64,000 nt of DNA, taken from G963678255 sp963678255. GTDB lineage: Bacteria > Cloacimonadota > Cloacimonadia > Cloacimonadales > WRIO01. Below, piece after piece: positions 48,116-56,494 of the stretch (position 1 is its first letter; every line of letters begins with the position of its first letter). A program made the translations under genes and the position numbers. Location of the stretch: assembly GCA_963678255.2 (NCBI GenBank), contig CAXXTW010000001.1, positions 372,001 to 436,000 on the forward strand, given 5' to 3'. Under the pieces are notes generated by a model. That model ran no database searches. It was not told the origin of the DNA and was given only the letters and a program-made list of their open reading frames with translations.

Positions 48116-49459
48116 ATGGATTTAGATAATGTGTTCAGTGTCAGTGAAGTAAATAAGCATGTAAAGAATATAATAGAGAGTTCTGTTCCTAATTTATTTG
48201 TTGAGGGAGAGATCTCTAATTTTTCCAGACCATCTTCAGGTCATATTTATTTTAATTTGAAGGATGAGACTTCAGTTTTAAAATGCGTTTTTTTCAAGCC
48301 TTATAATATATATTTAAAGTTTTCTCCAAAAAGTGGGGACAAAGTTATCTGTGCTGGAAAATTAACGGTTTATGAGAGAGATGGGGCATATCAGCTTCAG
48401 GTTCAAAACATGTATTCAACAGGTGTAGGCTCATTGCAGGTTAAATTTGAAGAGTTGAAGAAAAAACTTCAAGGCGAAGGATTATTTGATCAAATCCACA
48501 AGAAGAGTTTACCTAAATATGCTCAAACAATTGGGGTGATCAGTTCGGCAACAGGAGCTGTTTTTCAGGATATTTGCAATGTATTAACCCGTCGTTTCCC
48601 AGTTGAAATCATCTTATTTCCTGCTTCTGTTCAGGGCGACAAGGCTGTTCCTGAATTAATCGCCGGATTGGAGTATTTTGAAAAAAATCCCATTGTTGAT
48701 GTGATCATAATAGGGCGTGGAGGCGGTTCTCAAGAAGATCTGTCTTGTTTTAACGATGAAAGTTTAGCCAGAACGGTTTTTCGTATGACAATTCCTGTTA
48801 TCTCTGCTGTTGGTCATGAGACTGATTTTACGATCATAGATTTTGTTTCAGATTTAAGAGCACCAACTCCCTCTGCCGCTGCTGAATTGGTCGTTCCTGA
48901 AAAAAGCGAATTACTTCAGGCATTAAGCCATGTGAAAGTAAGAATGCAAAAGACACTGAAACAAGAGATCACAGAAAAGCGATTGGAAATTGGTTATTTG
49001 GACAAAACAGTGCAGAAATACCATCCGATAAATATCCTTAGAGACCGGTCACAATTTTTAGACCAGCTCACTACAAAGATGCGAGTATTAGAAATTATTT
49101 TAACAGAAAAAAAACATCATTTGTCTGAATTAAATATAAAATTAAAGAATGGATTGATTACACGATCACAACAGATGATTCATCAACAAAGACAATTCTT
49201 AAATCAATCTAATTCTCTTATAGAGCATACCATGATTTCTGTTTATCATGAAAAAAGAAATCAACTGGAAAAGCTGGATTTAACCTTAAAAGAATTTTCT
49301 CCTCAAAGAGTTTTACAAAAAGGTTATACTTTGATCAGAAAAGAAAAAGAATTAATATCATCCATTAAGCAGATAAAAGATAAGGATGAAATTATCGTAG
49401 AATTTAAAGATGGAAATGCACAATGTATAGTCAAAGACATAAAAGAATATATTTCATAA
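48116..49459 (+). CDS. xseA: Exodeoxyribonuclease VII large subunit
   Basis: A 447-residue nuclease subunit degrading single-stranded DNA. An N-terminal OB domain (FSVSEVNKHVKNII, VEGEISNFSRPSSGHIYF) is followed by the catalytic region (GVISSATGAVFQDICNVLTRR, IIIGRGGGSQEDL, VGHETDFTIIDFVSDLRAPTPSAAAE) and a long coiled coil with a C-terminal barrel. The small subunit xseB is not adjacent, unlike in many genomes. Confidence 0.95.
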   Translation: MDLDNVFSVSEVNKHVKNIIESSVPNLFVEGEISNFSRPSSGHIYFNLKDETSVLKCVFFKPYNIYLKFSPKSGDKVICAGKLTVYERDGAYQLQVQNMYSTGVGSLQVKFEELKKKLQGEGLFDQIHKKSLPKYAQTIGVISSATGAVFQDICNVLTRRFPVEIILFPASVQGDKAVPELIAGLEYFEKNPIVDVIIIGRGGGSQEDLSCFNDESLARTVFRMTIPVISAVGHETDFTIIDFVSDLRAPTPSAAAELVVPEKSELLQALSHVKVRMQKTLKQEITEKRLEIGYLDKTVQKYHPINILRDRSQFLDQLTTKMRVLEIILTEKKHHLSELNIKLKNGLITRSQQMIHQQRQFLNQSNSLIEHTMISVYHEKRNQLEKLDLTLKEFSPQRVLQKGYTLIRKEKELISSIKQIKDKDEIIVEFKDGNAQCIVKDIKEYIS

Positions 49460-51336
49460 TCATCATATTACTATTTAAAGTTTTGACCTTAGGAGCTTTA
49501 GATAAGATAAGCCTATGGGTGACGCCTTGGAATTTAACTGATAAGGGGGATATCGATCAGTTAATCTATGACTGTAAAGAACTTAAAATCAATGAGATTT
49601 TAGCAGAGGTTCGTTATAGGGGAGATGCTTTATATATTCCCAATAAATACAATCATAGTTTTTCAAACCCCGAGCCACGCAGTTATATATTAAACGGAAC
49701 AAACTTTGATCCTTTAGATTATCTCATTTATCAGGCAAAACTAAATGATATTTCTGTTCAGGCATGGGTAACAGTATTTGTTGTCACGCCCTTATCGACA
49801 GACAAATTGCCAAAGAATCATTTATGGTTTCAAAAAAATGATTGGATCACTTACAAATCAGATAAAACAAAGATGAACTCCAATGTGCTGGAAGGGGCTT
49901 ATTTAGATCCTTCTTTACCCGAAGTCAGGGAATATTTGGCAAATGTGTTTTCAGACATTGTTATGAATTATGATGTTGATGGTATCCATTTAGATTATAT
50001 TCGTTATCCAGATTCAAGATATGGTTTTCACCCTAATTCTTTGCAAAAATTTGAAGCTCAAACTGCTTTAGATTGGGAAGATTGGCGAGAAAAACAGATC
50101 AGTTCAACTGTTCAATTAATCAGAGAAAGATTAAAATCTATCAAACCTTCTGTCCGATTAACAGCCGCAGTAAAATCCAATCCACTGTCAGCACAGAAAT
50201 ATTTTGGCCAGAATTGGACAGATTGGTTAAAAAAAGGTTGGGTTGATGAAGTCTATTTAATGGCTTATCATACCAAAGATGACGATTTTCAAAAGCTAAT
50301 GGATAGCTTTCCTGAAAGCAGTAAATCAAAAATTATTGTGGGATTACGTTCCTATGAAGATAGTGGACGTTATCCTTCTAATCTTTTATTTAATAAAATC
50401 AAAATTTGTGAGCGAAGAAATTTTAAAGGGATCTCGTTTTTTTCATATTCTGGGATAAAGGAATCAGGCTACAGCAAAACTATTTGTCAGGCTCTTCCTA
50501 ATAATTATTCAGACAGAAGAAAAAAAGTAAATTTAACTCTGATGATAGAAGGTAAAGTTGTTGATATTGACCGAAAGCCAATTTCAGGAGCGAAAATCAA
50601 AATAAGCGGATTAGATCGGGTGACTTTTAGTGATCAGGGTGGTTACTTTGTTTTTTACAATTTACCTGAAAGCAATTATACTATGGAGGTAAGCTATCAG
50701 GATGCTCAAAAAAGAGTAAAAGCAAAACTCAAACAATCTTTATTTTACCAAACTTCCTTTAATGATATCCAGTTAAAAATTAAGAATAAAAAGCCTTTAG
50801 TCGTATCTTTTAAAGGTTATTCTGATAATAAAAATATCTTTTTAACTTGGAAAACATCAGAAAATCGTCAATTTGGCTTATACAGAAAGACAATTTATTC
50901 TCCTGCCGGTCCTGCGGATTCATTGTATCAGTTAATTAAGATTTTACCGGAAAATATTACATTTTATACTGACAAGACTGTCCAACCTTTGTTTCAATAT
51001 GAATATAAACTGGTGGACAATCTTTTTAATATCAATGAAATTTGTCGTATTGAACTGGATTTTTCCATGCATCCTTTAGATTTTATGATTAATAAAAATG
51101 ATGAATGGACTTTATCTGCCAGAACAGCTGATTCTTTATCTATTCGTTGGTCGATTTTAGATTCTGATGAAACTGTTTTAGCCTATGGAATCAATGATTG
51201 GCAAGCTGGTCTTAATCAATTAACTTGGAATGGATTAAGTACAGTGGGGGAGAAGCCAAAGACTGATATTTTGATTTTTGAGTATCAAATAACTGGACAA
51301 AAAAAGTGGTTAAGAAAATATTTTACATATAATTAA
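49423..51336 (+). CDS. GHL10-type glycoside hydrolase-like exported protein
   Basis: A 637-residue protein. A hydrophobic N-terminal segment (about residues 9-24) acts as signal or anchor. Residues about 28-320 are a GHL10/DUF187 TIM barrel: WVTPWNLTDKGDID, AEVRYRGDALY, DVDGIHLDYIRYPDS, with candidate acid residues in the last motif and in DEVYLMAY. Residues about 370-450 are a carboxypeptidase-regulatory-like Ig fold (VDIDRKPISGAKIKI), and about 455-637 are further beta-rich domains. Target glycan unknown. It starts inside xseA (37-base overlap). Confidence 0.85.
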   Translation: MYSQRHKRIYFIIIILLFKVLTLGALDKISLWVTPWNLTDKGDIDQLIYDCKELKINEILAEVRYRGDALYIPNKYNHSFSNPEPRSYILNGTNFDPLDYLIYQAKLNDISVQAWVTVFVVTPLSTDKLPKNHLWFQKNDWITYKSDKTKMNSNVLEGAYLDPSLPEVREYLANVFSDIVMNYDVDGIHLDYIRYPDSRYGFHPNSLQKFEAQTALDWEDWREKQISSTVQLIRERLKSIKPSVRLTAAVKSNPLSAQKYFGQNWTDWLKKGWVDEVYLMAYHTKDDDFQKLMDSFPESSKSKIIVGLRSYEDSGRYPSNLLFNKIKICERRNFKGISFFSYSGIKESGYSKTICQALPNNYSDRRKKVNLTLMIEGKVVDIDRKPISGAKIKISGLDRVTFSDQGGYFVFYNLPESNYTMEVSYQDAQKRVKAKLKQSLFYQTSFNDIQLKIKNKKPLVVSFKGYSDNKNIFLTWKTSENRQFGLYRKTIYSPAGPADSLYQLIKILPENITFYTDKTVQPLFQYEYKLVDNLFNINEICRIELDFSMHPLDFMINKNDEWTLSARTADSLSIRWSILDSDETVLAYGINDWQAGLNQLTWNGLSTVGEKPKTDILIFEYQITGQKKWLRKYFTYN

Positions 51337-51354
51337 AAAAAAGAGGAATGTAAG

Positions 51355-51624
51355 ATGCGCGTCGATTTATTAATGAATAAGCTTTGTTTGGTAAAAACCA
51401 GAAGTATTGCCAAAAAGGCGTGTGATAACAATGCTATTCGTGTTAATGGCAAAATTGCCAAAGGTAGTTTAGAAATTAGAGAAAATGATCAAATTGATTA
51501 CGATTTATTTGGATATAAGACAGTGATCAAGATCGTACAATTACCCGAAGGCAATGTTTCCAAGAAGGATGCCCCAAGTTTTTATGAGATTATTAGCCGT
51601 GAAAAGGTGATAACAGAAGATTAA
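51355..51624 (+). CDS. S4-domain RNA-binding protein, HslR/Hsp15-like
   Basis: An 89-residue protein that is almost only an S4 domain: RVDLLMNKLCLVKTRSIAKKACDN and the following VNGKIAKGS. Hsp15-type proteins rescue 50S subunits with stalled tRNA. GAGGA precedes the ATG. The polar C-terminal tail fits the family. Confidence 0.85.
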   Translation: MRVDLLMNKLCLVKTRSIAKKACDNNAIRVNGKIAKGSLEIRENDQIDYDLFGYKTVIKIVQLPEGNVSKKDAPSFYEIISREKVITED

Positions 51625-51636
51625 ACAGGAGATTAG

Positions 51637-53622
51637 ATGAAAAATTTCATTATAGTCATACTCTTAACTCAGTTTTTTACATTACTAAGTGCAGAGACCT
51701 TAAAGTTAGAGCACTATTTGTATCCCTTAAAGCATGTGCGGGAAGATGCACGAAAGATTAACGATTTAAAACTTATGTTAAATAAGCTCTATATCGGCTA
51801 TGGAGATTATGGCATTAATACAGGACCGACTGAAATAATCAGCTATGATGTGCGTAACGGAAGACAAATGACTGAGTTTGTCGCCGATGATGAAGCGATC
51901 ATGAAATACTGTTTGGCTGATTCAGTCTTAATGGTTCCAGGGGCAGATGCAACGGAAGATTGGACTTTTGGAAACATATATATCCGGCAGAAGAATGATT
52001 GGGTTAAACACCGAAATATCCCTAAGGGTTTGCATGTTTTTGATATTTGCTCTTATAAAGGGAATTTATTTGTATCAACTGGTTCAGCCATTAATTTTGA
52101 TGATAACAATCAGCCTGCAATGGGTTGTATTTTTTCTTCAAAAGATAAATCAAAGTCTTGGGATTTAGTTTATACAACCCCGTCAGATGCATATTCTGTA
52201 TATCGGGTGAATGAATTAATTGAGTTTAAGGGTTTGCTCTACGCTTTTATTCATAGTTTTTATCAAGTGAATAAAAAGGATTTACCTCAAAAGTATCAGG
52301 AGGTCATTGCGGGAGATTCTCTTAGATTGGTTAATATTTTGCGTTCAGATCCGATAGGGAAGAGCGAGCTGATCTGTTATGATGGTACGTATATCAGTAA
52401 TAAAGACATCATTCCTGAAGATAATATCGGGTATATCAATCCAATTTTGTTTAAGGATCAACTCTTATTGGAATGTTATCAGGGAGATCTTGTTTATTCT
52501 ATGAATGGTAATAAAGCCTTTATCAAAAAGTTGTATTATCTTTATGATGGTGAAAAGGTTGAAAAAATTGAATTACCCTATGACAGAATCGTTGATTACA
52601 CAACGGATCAGAAGAAATTGTATGTCTTGGGATTTGTTAATAATAAACCGGTAATAACTGTATTTTCCGATTTTAAAACGTTTAAGACTTATGATTTACC
52701 CCAAAAGATTTATCCTTTGTCAGTTGAGATCGTTCTAAATCAGATATTGATCGGTTGTGATGATGGGAATATTTATAAAACAAATCTATCAAAATTTAGT
52801 AAAGAAATCCAATATCCCTCCTCTTATGTCTGCCAGTCAGAAAAACCAAAAAATGGGAATCTTTATCAGATCTCTGTAACTGAAAGAAATGATTGGATGA
52901 AAGATAGCCGTTTTTCTCTGGATAATAAAGACAATTTGATCGAAATCAATACAGATAATGTTCTCTCTTTCATTTTATTTATAACAGATGATCTCAAAAA
53001 AGAAACAATCAATCTGAAGATCAATCAAGAAAAAATAACAATTCCCCTAAAAAAGACAACGAGCAGTCTGCTCATTACGATAGGAAATAAAAATACTGTT
53101 GTACAACAAGACCAAACGCTCTCAGAATATCGTTTTGAGCCCAAAATACTAACCGTAGTTGACGATAGTCTGCAAACAGGAGTTGTGAGTTTAAACGAGT
53201 TGTATGTGGCTTCTCAGATGGAATACGGAGATTGCGACCTTGTTTTAGCTTATAAGGATAATTTTCAAAGAAAGTTTAAAAACGGGAATTTAACGATTGA
53301 TGATTTATATGAAAATTGCTATCGGAATAATCTCTTGAAACTCACGCTCAAAGGAAAAGAACTCAAGTTGTTACTCTCTTCCGAAAGTAAACTTGCTAAT
53401 CAATTGATGGTGAGATTTTCAGACAATGACCGTTCATTAGATAAAATGAATGAATTTTTGAAAGATAATAAGACTTATAAAGTTATGGTGAATGATTATT
53501 TAGCAGAGAAGATCGAAAAAGAATTAAGTATTTCTCTTGAAAAAGAAAATCAGTTTATTACGGTTAATCGAGTCATACTTTCCTATTTACTAAAGCACCC
53601 TGAACTCAAATTAAAAAACTAA
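51637..53622 (+). CDS. Exported propeller-like protein with 5'-nucleotidase-C-like end
   Basis: A 661-residue secreted protein. Signal peptide residues 1-19. Residues about 25-400 contain repeated beta strands with YIGYGDYG, LFVSTGS and YDGEKVEKI motifs suggesting a beta-propeller. Residues about 500-655 (NELYVASQMEYGDCDLVLAY, NGNLTIDDLYENC, LKGKELKLLL, YKVMVNDYLAEKIE) resemble the C-terminal substrate domain of 5'-nucleotidases, but the metallophosphatase domain is absent. Function unknown. GGAGA precedes the ATG, 12 bases after the S4 gene. Confidence 0.6.
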   Translation: MKNFIIVILLTQFFTLLSAETLKLEHYLYPLKHVREDARKINDLKLMLNKLYIGYGDYGINTGPTEIISYDVRNGRQMTEFVADDEAIMKYCLADSVLMVPGADATEDWTFGNIYIRQKNDWVKHRNIPKGLHVFDICSYKGNLFVSTGSAINFDDNNQPAMGCIFSSKDKSKSWDLVYTTPSDAYSVYRVNELIEFKGLLYAFIHSFYQVNKKDLPQKYQEVIAGDSLRLVNILRSDPIGKSELICYDGTYISNKDIIPEDNIGYINPILFKDQLLLECYQGDLVYSMNGNKAFIKKLYYLYDGEKVEKIELPYDRIVDYTTDQKKLYVLGFVNNKPVITVFSDFKTFKTYDLPQKIYPLSVEIVLNQILIGCDDGNIYKTNLSKFSKEIQYPSSYVCQSEKPKNGNLYQISVTERNDWMKDSRFSLDNKDNLIEINTDNVLSFILFITDDLKKETINLKINQEKITIPLKKTTSSLLITIGNKNTVVQQDQTLSEYRFEPKILTVVDDSLQTGVVSLNELYVASQMEYGDCDLVLAYKDNFQRKFKNGNLTIDDLYENCYRNNLLKLTLKGKELKLLLSSESKLANQLMVRFSDNDRSLDKMNEFLKDNKTYKVMVNDYLAEKIEKELSISLEKENQFITVNRVILSYLLKHPELKLKN

Positions 53623-53685
53623 ATTAATTGGATTTCTGAAAAATCATTGACAAAATTTACAAGATCTTAAAAATGATTTTTATGT

Positions 53686-53761
53686 GCATTTGTAGCTCAG
53701 TTGGTAGAGCAACTGACTCTTAATCAGTGGGTCTAGGGTTCGATCCCCTACAAATGCACCA
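53686..53761 (+). tRNA. tRNA-Lys (CTT)
   Basis: A full cloverleaf: acceptor GCATTTG/CAAATGC, D arm GCTC...GAGC, anticodon stem ACTGA/TCAGT with loop CTCTTAA (anticodon CTT at 53719-53721), T arm TAGGG TTCGATC CCCTA, discriminator A and encoded CCA at 53759-53761. It borders the prophage region and is a plausible attachment site. Confidence 0.97.
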
Positions 53762-53770
53762 TTAATTTTT

Positions 53771-53807
53771 AAAGCCGTCTGTTGAAATAGACAGATGGCT
53801 TTTTTTA
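53771..53807 (+). terminator. Terminator after tRNA-Lys
   Basis: AAAGCCGTCTGT pairs with ACAGATGGCTTT with one G-U pair, and is followed by more T residues. It begins 10 bases after the tRNA. Confidence 0.85.
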
Positions 53808-53815
53808 AATATATT

Positions 53816-53953
53816 TTGTATTCTGCCACATCGTAGCTTTTTCAATTTCCTGTTGAAGTTCCTTTTCTGTCTTTTCTTCATTACACATCCAGCTGACAGT
53901 GAAACTACGATAAATGCTTTGTTCTTGCTCATCGTCTTTTCTTAGTTTATCAT
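53816..53953 (-). pseudogene. Decayed copy of the 67-residue phage-end gene
   Basis: The DNA is about 85-90% similar by eye to 54650-54790 on the same strand. On the minus strand it still encodes YRSFTVSWMCNEEKTEKEL, but single-base losses shift the frame on both sides (near the MSKNKAF start and in the EIEKSYD region). No open frame remains. Confidence 0.75.
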
Positions 53954-54001
53954 TTTGCAGATTATTAAGTCTTTGAAAAATTTAAATTTAATCACTGTAA
54001 T

Positions 54002-54231
54002 GTGACAGGTAAAACTGCAAAAAGTGACAGGTATCGTTGCAAATCGTTTTTTCACTATTCAAACTAAACCACTATAATATTGACTCATACTGATTTTATC
54101 TTTATAAAATTCCTACAATTATAAAAGTGACACCCACTCTGCAAATTATGACACCCTCGTTGCAAAAAGTGACAGGTGTAATTGCAAATTGTGACAGGTA
54201 TCGTTGCAAATTATGACACCCTGATTGCAAA
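54002..54231 (+). repeat. Seven direct repeats with 21-22 bp period
   Basis: Units start at 54002, 54024, then after a gap of about 80 bp at 54127, 54148, 54169, 54191 and 54213. The consensus is RTGACA(GGT or CCC), 3-5 variable bases, (T/C)TGCAAA. The period equals two helical turns. This resembles the multiple end repeats bound by IS21-family transposases, but no istA/istB is present. The unit spacing is too short for CRISPR. From 54232 to 54528 I see no gene. Confidence 0.75.
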
Positions 54232-54528
54232 TGAAAAAACGGTTTGTTTTTTTAACAGAAATAATTATCTTATAAATTATAGTGTGAAATTGTCCATACG
54301 AAGGAATAGAATGCTCTATAAATATTGGGCTCATAATCATAAAAAGTTTAGCTCTTGTTATTGATAACTTTGATATTCTGAAAGGTAAGGTCAACTTTAT
54401 GGTTAAATTACTATTATTTGTAATAAGCATAGTGGGTGAAAATGCACTCGTGGGCTACTATTTTTATGTTCTATGAATGAGCTAGTATTTATATCTTCGA
54501 TTTTCTAATGATATATGGGACTGAGTGT

Positions 54529-54546
54529 GGGAGGGCCAAACCTCCC
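54529..54546. repeat. Hairpin beyond the prophage-end terminator
   Basis: GGGAGG (54529-54534) pairs with CCTCCC (54541-54546) over GCCAAA; flanking GTGGG/CCCAC can extend it with a bulge. It lies just past the minus-strand terminator of the phage operon. Confidence 0.55.
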
Positions 54547-54561
54547 TAGCCCACCAAACGC

Positions 54562-54583
54562 AAAAACCGGAGTTGCCTCCGAT
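54562..54583 (-). terminator. Terminator of the prophage minus-strand transcript
   Basis: On the minus strand CGGAG, loop GCAA, CTCCG is followed by GTTTTTGCG. It lies 20 bases after the last phage gene. Confidence 0.75.
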
Positions 54584-54602
54584 TCTGCTTTCTAAGTTTT
54601 GA

Positions 54603-54806
54603 TTATCTGGTTTTTCTCATAAGCAGTTCAGCCATCATATAGATGATCTCTTTGTATTCTGCTACATCATAACTTTTTTCAATTTCCTGTTGAAGTTGTT
54701 TTTCTGTCTTTTCTTCATTACGCATCCAGCTGACTGTGAAACTGCGATAAAAAGCCTTGTTCTTGCTCATCTTCTTTTCTTGGTTCTTTGTGTTTCCGTT
54801 TTCCAT
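54603..54806 (-). CDS. Small phage-end protein of unknown function
   Basis: A 67-residue charged, helical protein without membrane segment (…YRSFTVSWMRNEEKTEKQL…). AAGGAG lies 7 bases before the ATG and a promoter stands upstream, so it can be transcribed apart from the tail genes, like a lysogeny-expressed accessory gene. A decayed second copy lies at 53816-53953. I recognise no family. Confidence 0.7.
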   Translation of the reverse strand: MENGNTKNQEKKMSKNKAFYRSFTVSWMRNEEKTEKQLQQEIEKSYDVAEYKEIIYMMAELLMRKTR

Positions 54807-54840
54807 TTTTGACTCCTTGCTTTTTTATTAATTACTCCTC

Positions 54841-54869
54841 TATTAATAAGTTAGCACAAACAAAGTCAA
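54841..54869 (-). promoter_or_regulatory. Promoter of the 67-residue gene
   Basis: On the minus strand TTGACT (54869-54864), 17 bp, TTAATA (54846-54841). The -35 context CTTGACTTTGTT is identical to that of the promoter at 61828. Confidence 0.55.
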
Positions 54870-54900
54870 GTTCTTAATTCACTATCCTGCAACTATTTAA

Positions 54901-55548
54901 TCATATTGTCTGACCTTCGACATATTGCGTGCCTTTGATGCTGACATAGGTTCTTAACTCGCTGTTATCATCTGGAGCATGATAAAAAGCACTCTCCAAA
55001 AGTTGTTCATCCTTAAACCTATATTCTTGAAAGCCAAGATAAAGATCTGCCTTTCTCAGGCTTATCTCAAGATTGAAAAAGAATAACCATTCATCGTTAT
55101 AAGGAGTGTCAGTCCATTTTGGTATATCAGCTCCCTGATATCCTGAAATAAAGGATACAAAGCAGTGATCGGGTTTAAAGTATGAACTTTGAACATATCC
55201 TAAAGCACAGGACAATATCTGAAAATAATACTTACCCGGCTGAAGATAAACATTGCAAGAATGAGCGTATATTCCGGCAGGCTGATCCGGAATAGTCTCT
55301 TTATAGATCAGGAAACCATCACTCTTAATGTATTTGAAAATGGCAAATTCAGCAGAGGCTTTTGAATCAAAAATCGTTTCCCAAGAGCTGATCAGAACTG
55401 GCTTTTTAAAGGTGATTAGCATACCTCCGTCTTTGTAAAAACCATAAGGCTTAGCAGGAGTAGGCTCACCAAGAATATAGCTCTTTAAATCTGCTTCTGA
55501 TACAAACTCCTCAGCTGGGTCATGATCATGAATCATCTTATGCCACAT
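54901..55548 (-). CDS. Phage protein, probably tail-fibre associated
   Basis: A 215-residue protein of unknown family. It lies last among the fibre genes, 3 bases after the preceding one, and is rich in aromatic residues and beta-strand patterns (PGKYYFQILSCALGY). Position suggests a fibre tip, receptor-binding protein or fibre chaperone; sequence alone does not decide. Confidence 0.55.
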   Translation of the reverse strand: MWHKMIHDHDPAEEFVSEADLKSYILGEPTPAKPYGFYKDGGMLITFKKPVLISSWETIFDSKASAEFAIFKYIKSDGFLIYKETIPDQPAGIYAHSCNVYLQPGKYYFQILSCALGYVQSSYFKPDHCFVSFISGYQGADIPKWTDTPYNDEWLFFFNLEISLRKADLYLGFQEYRFKDEQLLESAFYHAPDDNSELRTYVSIKGTQYVEGQTI

Positions 55549-55551
55549 TTA

Positions 55552-56082
55552 TCAGCTTTCCTTATAAACATAAAGACTTCCATTATATAAGACCATCTGA
55601 CCTTCAGAGCCACTGGCAGGAAGAGTTGATACCTTCTCTATTAAATTGGCTGTATTAAGCGTAATATTGCCAGACAAGGCTTGACCGTTTATTGTTTGAG
55701 TAGTACTTACTTTTCCTGCAAGTGCAGTTGCTAAACCGCTGATTTTGCTTTGATCCAGAGTCGGAATACGATCTGAGCCGAGAGTCCCGGTTGTGATTTT
55801 TCCTGCATCTAAACTTGGAATTCTATCTACACCAAGTGCTCCAGAGGTGATTTTACTTGCATCAAGAGCAGGTATCTGAGCTGTCGCAAGAGTGCCTGCA
55901 TTGATCTTTGAGGCATTTAACGATGGAATTCGGGCATCAGCTAATGTGCCTGAAGTAATCTTTCCTGCATCGATATTTGGTACTTGTGCAGTTGGAAGCA
56001 AAGCGCTTGCATCCAGCTGAGCCACACCATTGGCTACACCGAGTTTACTGTTATCTAATACCTCTTTCCAGGTTCCTGCCAT
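55552..56082 (-). CDS. Phage tail fibre with 18-residue repeats
   Basis: A 176-residue protein. Residues about 38-115 consist of four copies of an 18-residue unit of the form (N/D)ASKITSGTLxxxRIPSL, a collagen-like fibre-shaft repeat common in phage tails. The end EGQMVLYNGSLYVYKES matches that of the 83-residue neighbour. AAGGAG precedes the ATG. Confidence 0.8.
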   Translation of the reverse strand: MAGTWKEVLDNSKLGVANGVAQLDASALLPTAQVPNIDAGKITSGTLADARIPSLNASKINAGTLATAQIPALDASKITSGALGVDRIPSLDAGKITTGTLGSDRIPTLDQSKISGLATALAGKVSTTQTINGQALSGNITLNTANLIEKVSTLPASGSEGQMVLYNGSLYVYKES

Positions 56083-56085
56083 GTT

Positions 56086-56241
56086 TTACTCCTTTGTTTC
56101 GTTTTCAAGGTTTTGTAAGATCAGGATTGCTCCTTCTGTCTTTAAAAGCATACGATTAAGTTCTTCCATCTGAGCTTTGATATGCTCATATTCTTTCACC
56201 AGCTCTTCTTTCTTTGTCTGGATTTTCTCTTTCAGTTTCAT
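56086..56241 (-). CDS. Small coiled-coil phage protein
   Basis: A 51-residue highly charged helix (MKLKEKIQTKKEELVKEYEH...). I start at 56241, 9 bases after AGGAGG. It ends 3 bases before the repeat fibre gene. It could be a fibre trimerisation or assembly helper, or a spanin-like accessory; no family is recognised. Confidence 0.65.
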   Translation of the reverse strand: MKLKEKIQTKKEELVKEYEHIKAQMEELNRMLLKTEGAILILQNLENETKE

Positions 56242-56242
56242 T

Positions 56243-56494
56243 CTATTTATCCTCCTCTTTTTTATATACATACATCTTGCCTTCTTTCACAAACATCTGA
56301 CCTTCAATTGGATTCTCAGGAAATACCGAACCGGACAGAATCAGGTTTTGATTGCTTATACCAAGATCTTCCTTTTCGTTGACCGTTGAGTAAATCGGGT
56401 TGATAAAAGCGATATTCTTGTCTGTTGACAGGGTTGGAGTAGTCTTTCTGTTTATCAGATCAAGAAAGGTGTTTTGTTTTATTGTCTTTTTCAT
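56243..56494 (-). CDS. Small phage tail-fibre accessory protein
   Basis: An 83-residue protein. Its C-terminus (EGQMFVKEGKMYVYKKEE) is the same motif that ends the repeat fibre protein. It overlaps the upstream fibre gene by 4 bases (ATGA). Probably a short fibre or tip protein. Confidence 0.6.
   Translation of the reverse strand: MKKTIKQNTFLDLINRKTTPTLSTDKNIAFINPIYSTVNEKEDLGISNQNLILSGSVFPENPIEGQMFVKEGKMYVYKKEEDK

Noticed and set aside
53647..53675. Promoter of tRNA-Lys
   Set aside because: TTGACA at 53647 is convincing but no acceptable -10 box follows at 16-18 bp, so I did not annotate it.
54002..54231. Repeat array as CRISPR
   Set aside because: Unit period is only 21-22 bp, so there is no room for spacers of normal length, and no cas genes are nearby.
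54146..54430. 94-residue frame over the repeat array
   Set aside because: Translates the repeats and AT-rich debris; no start signals.
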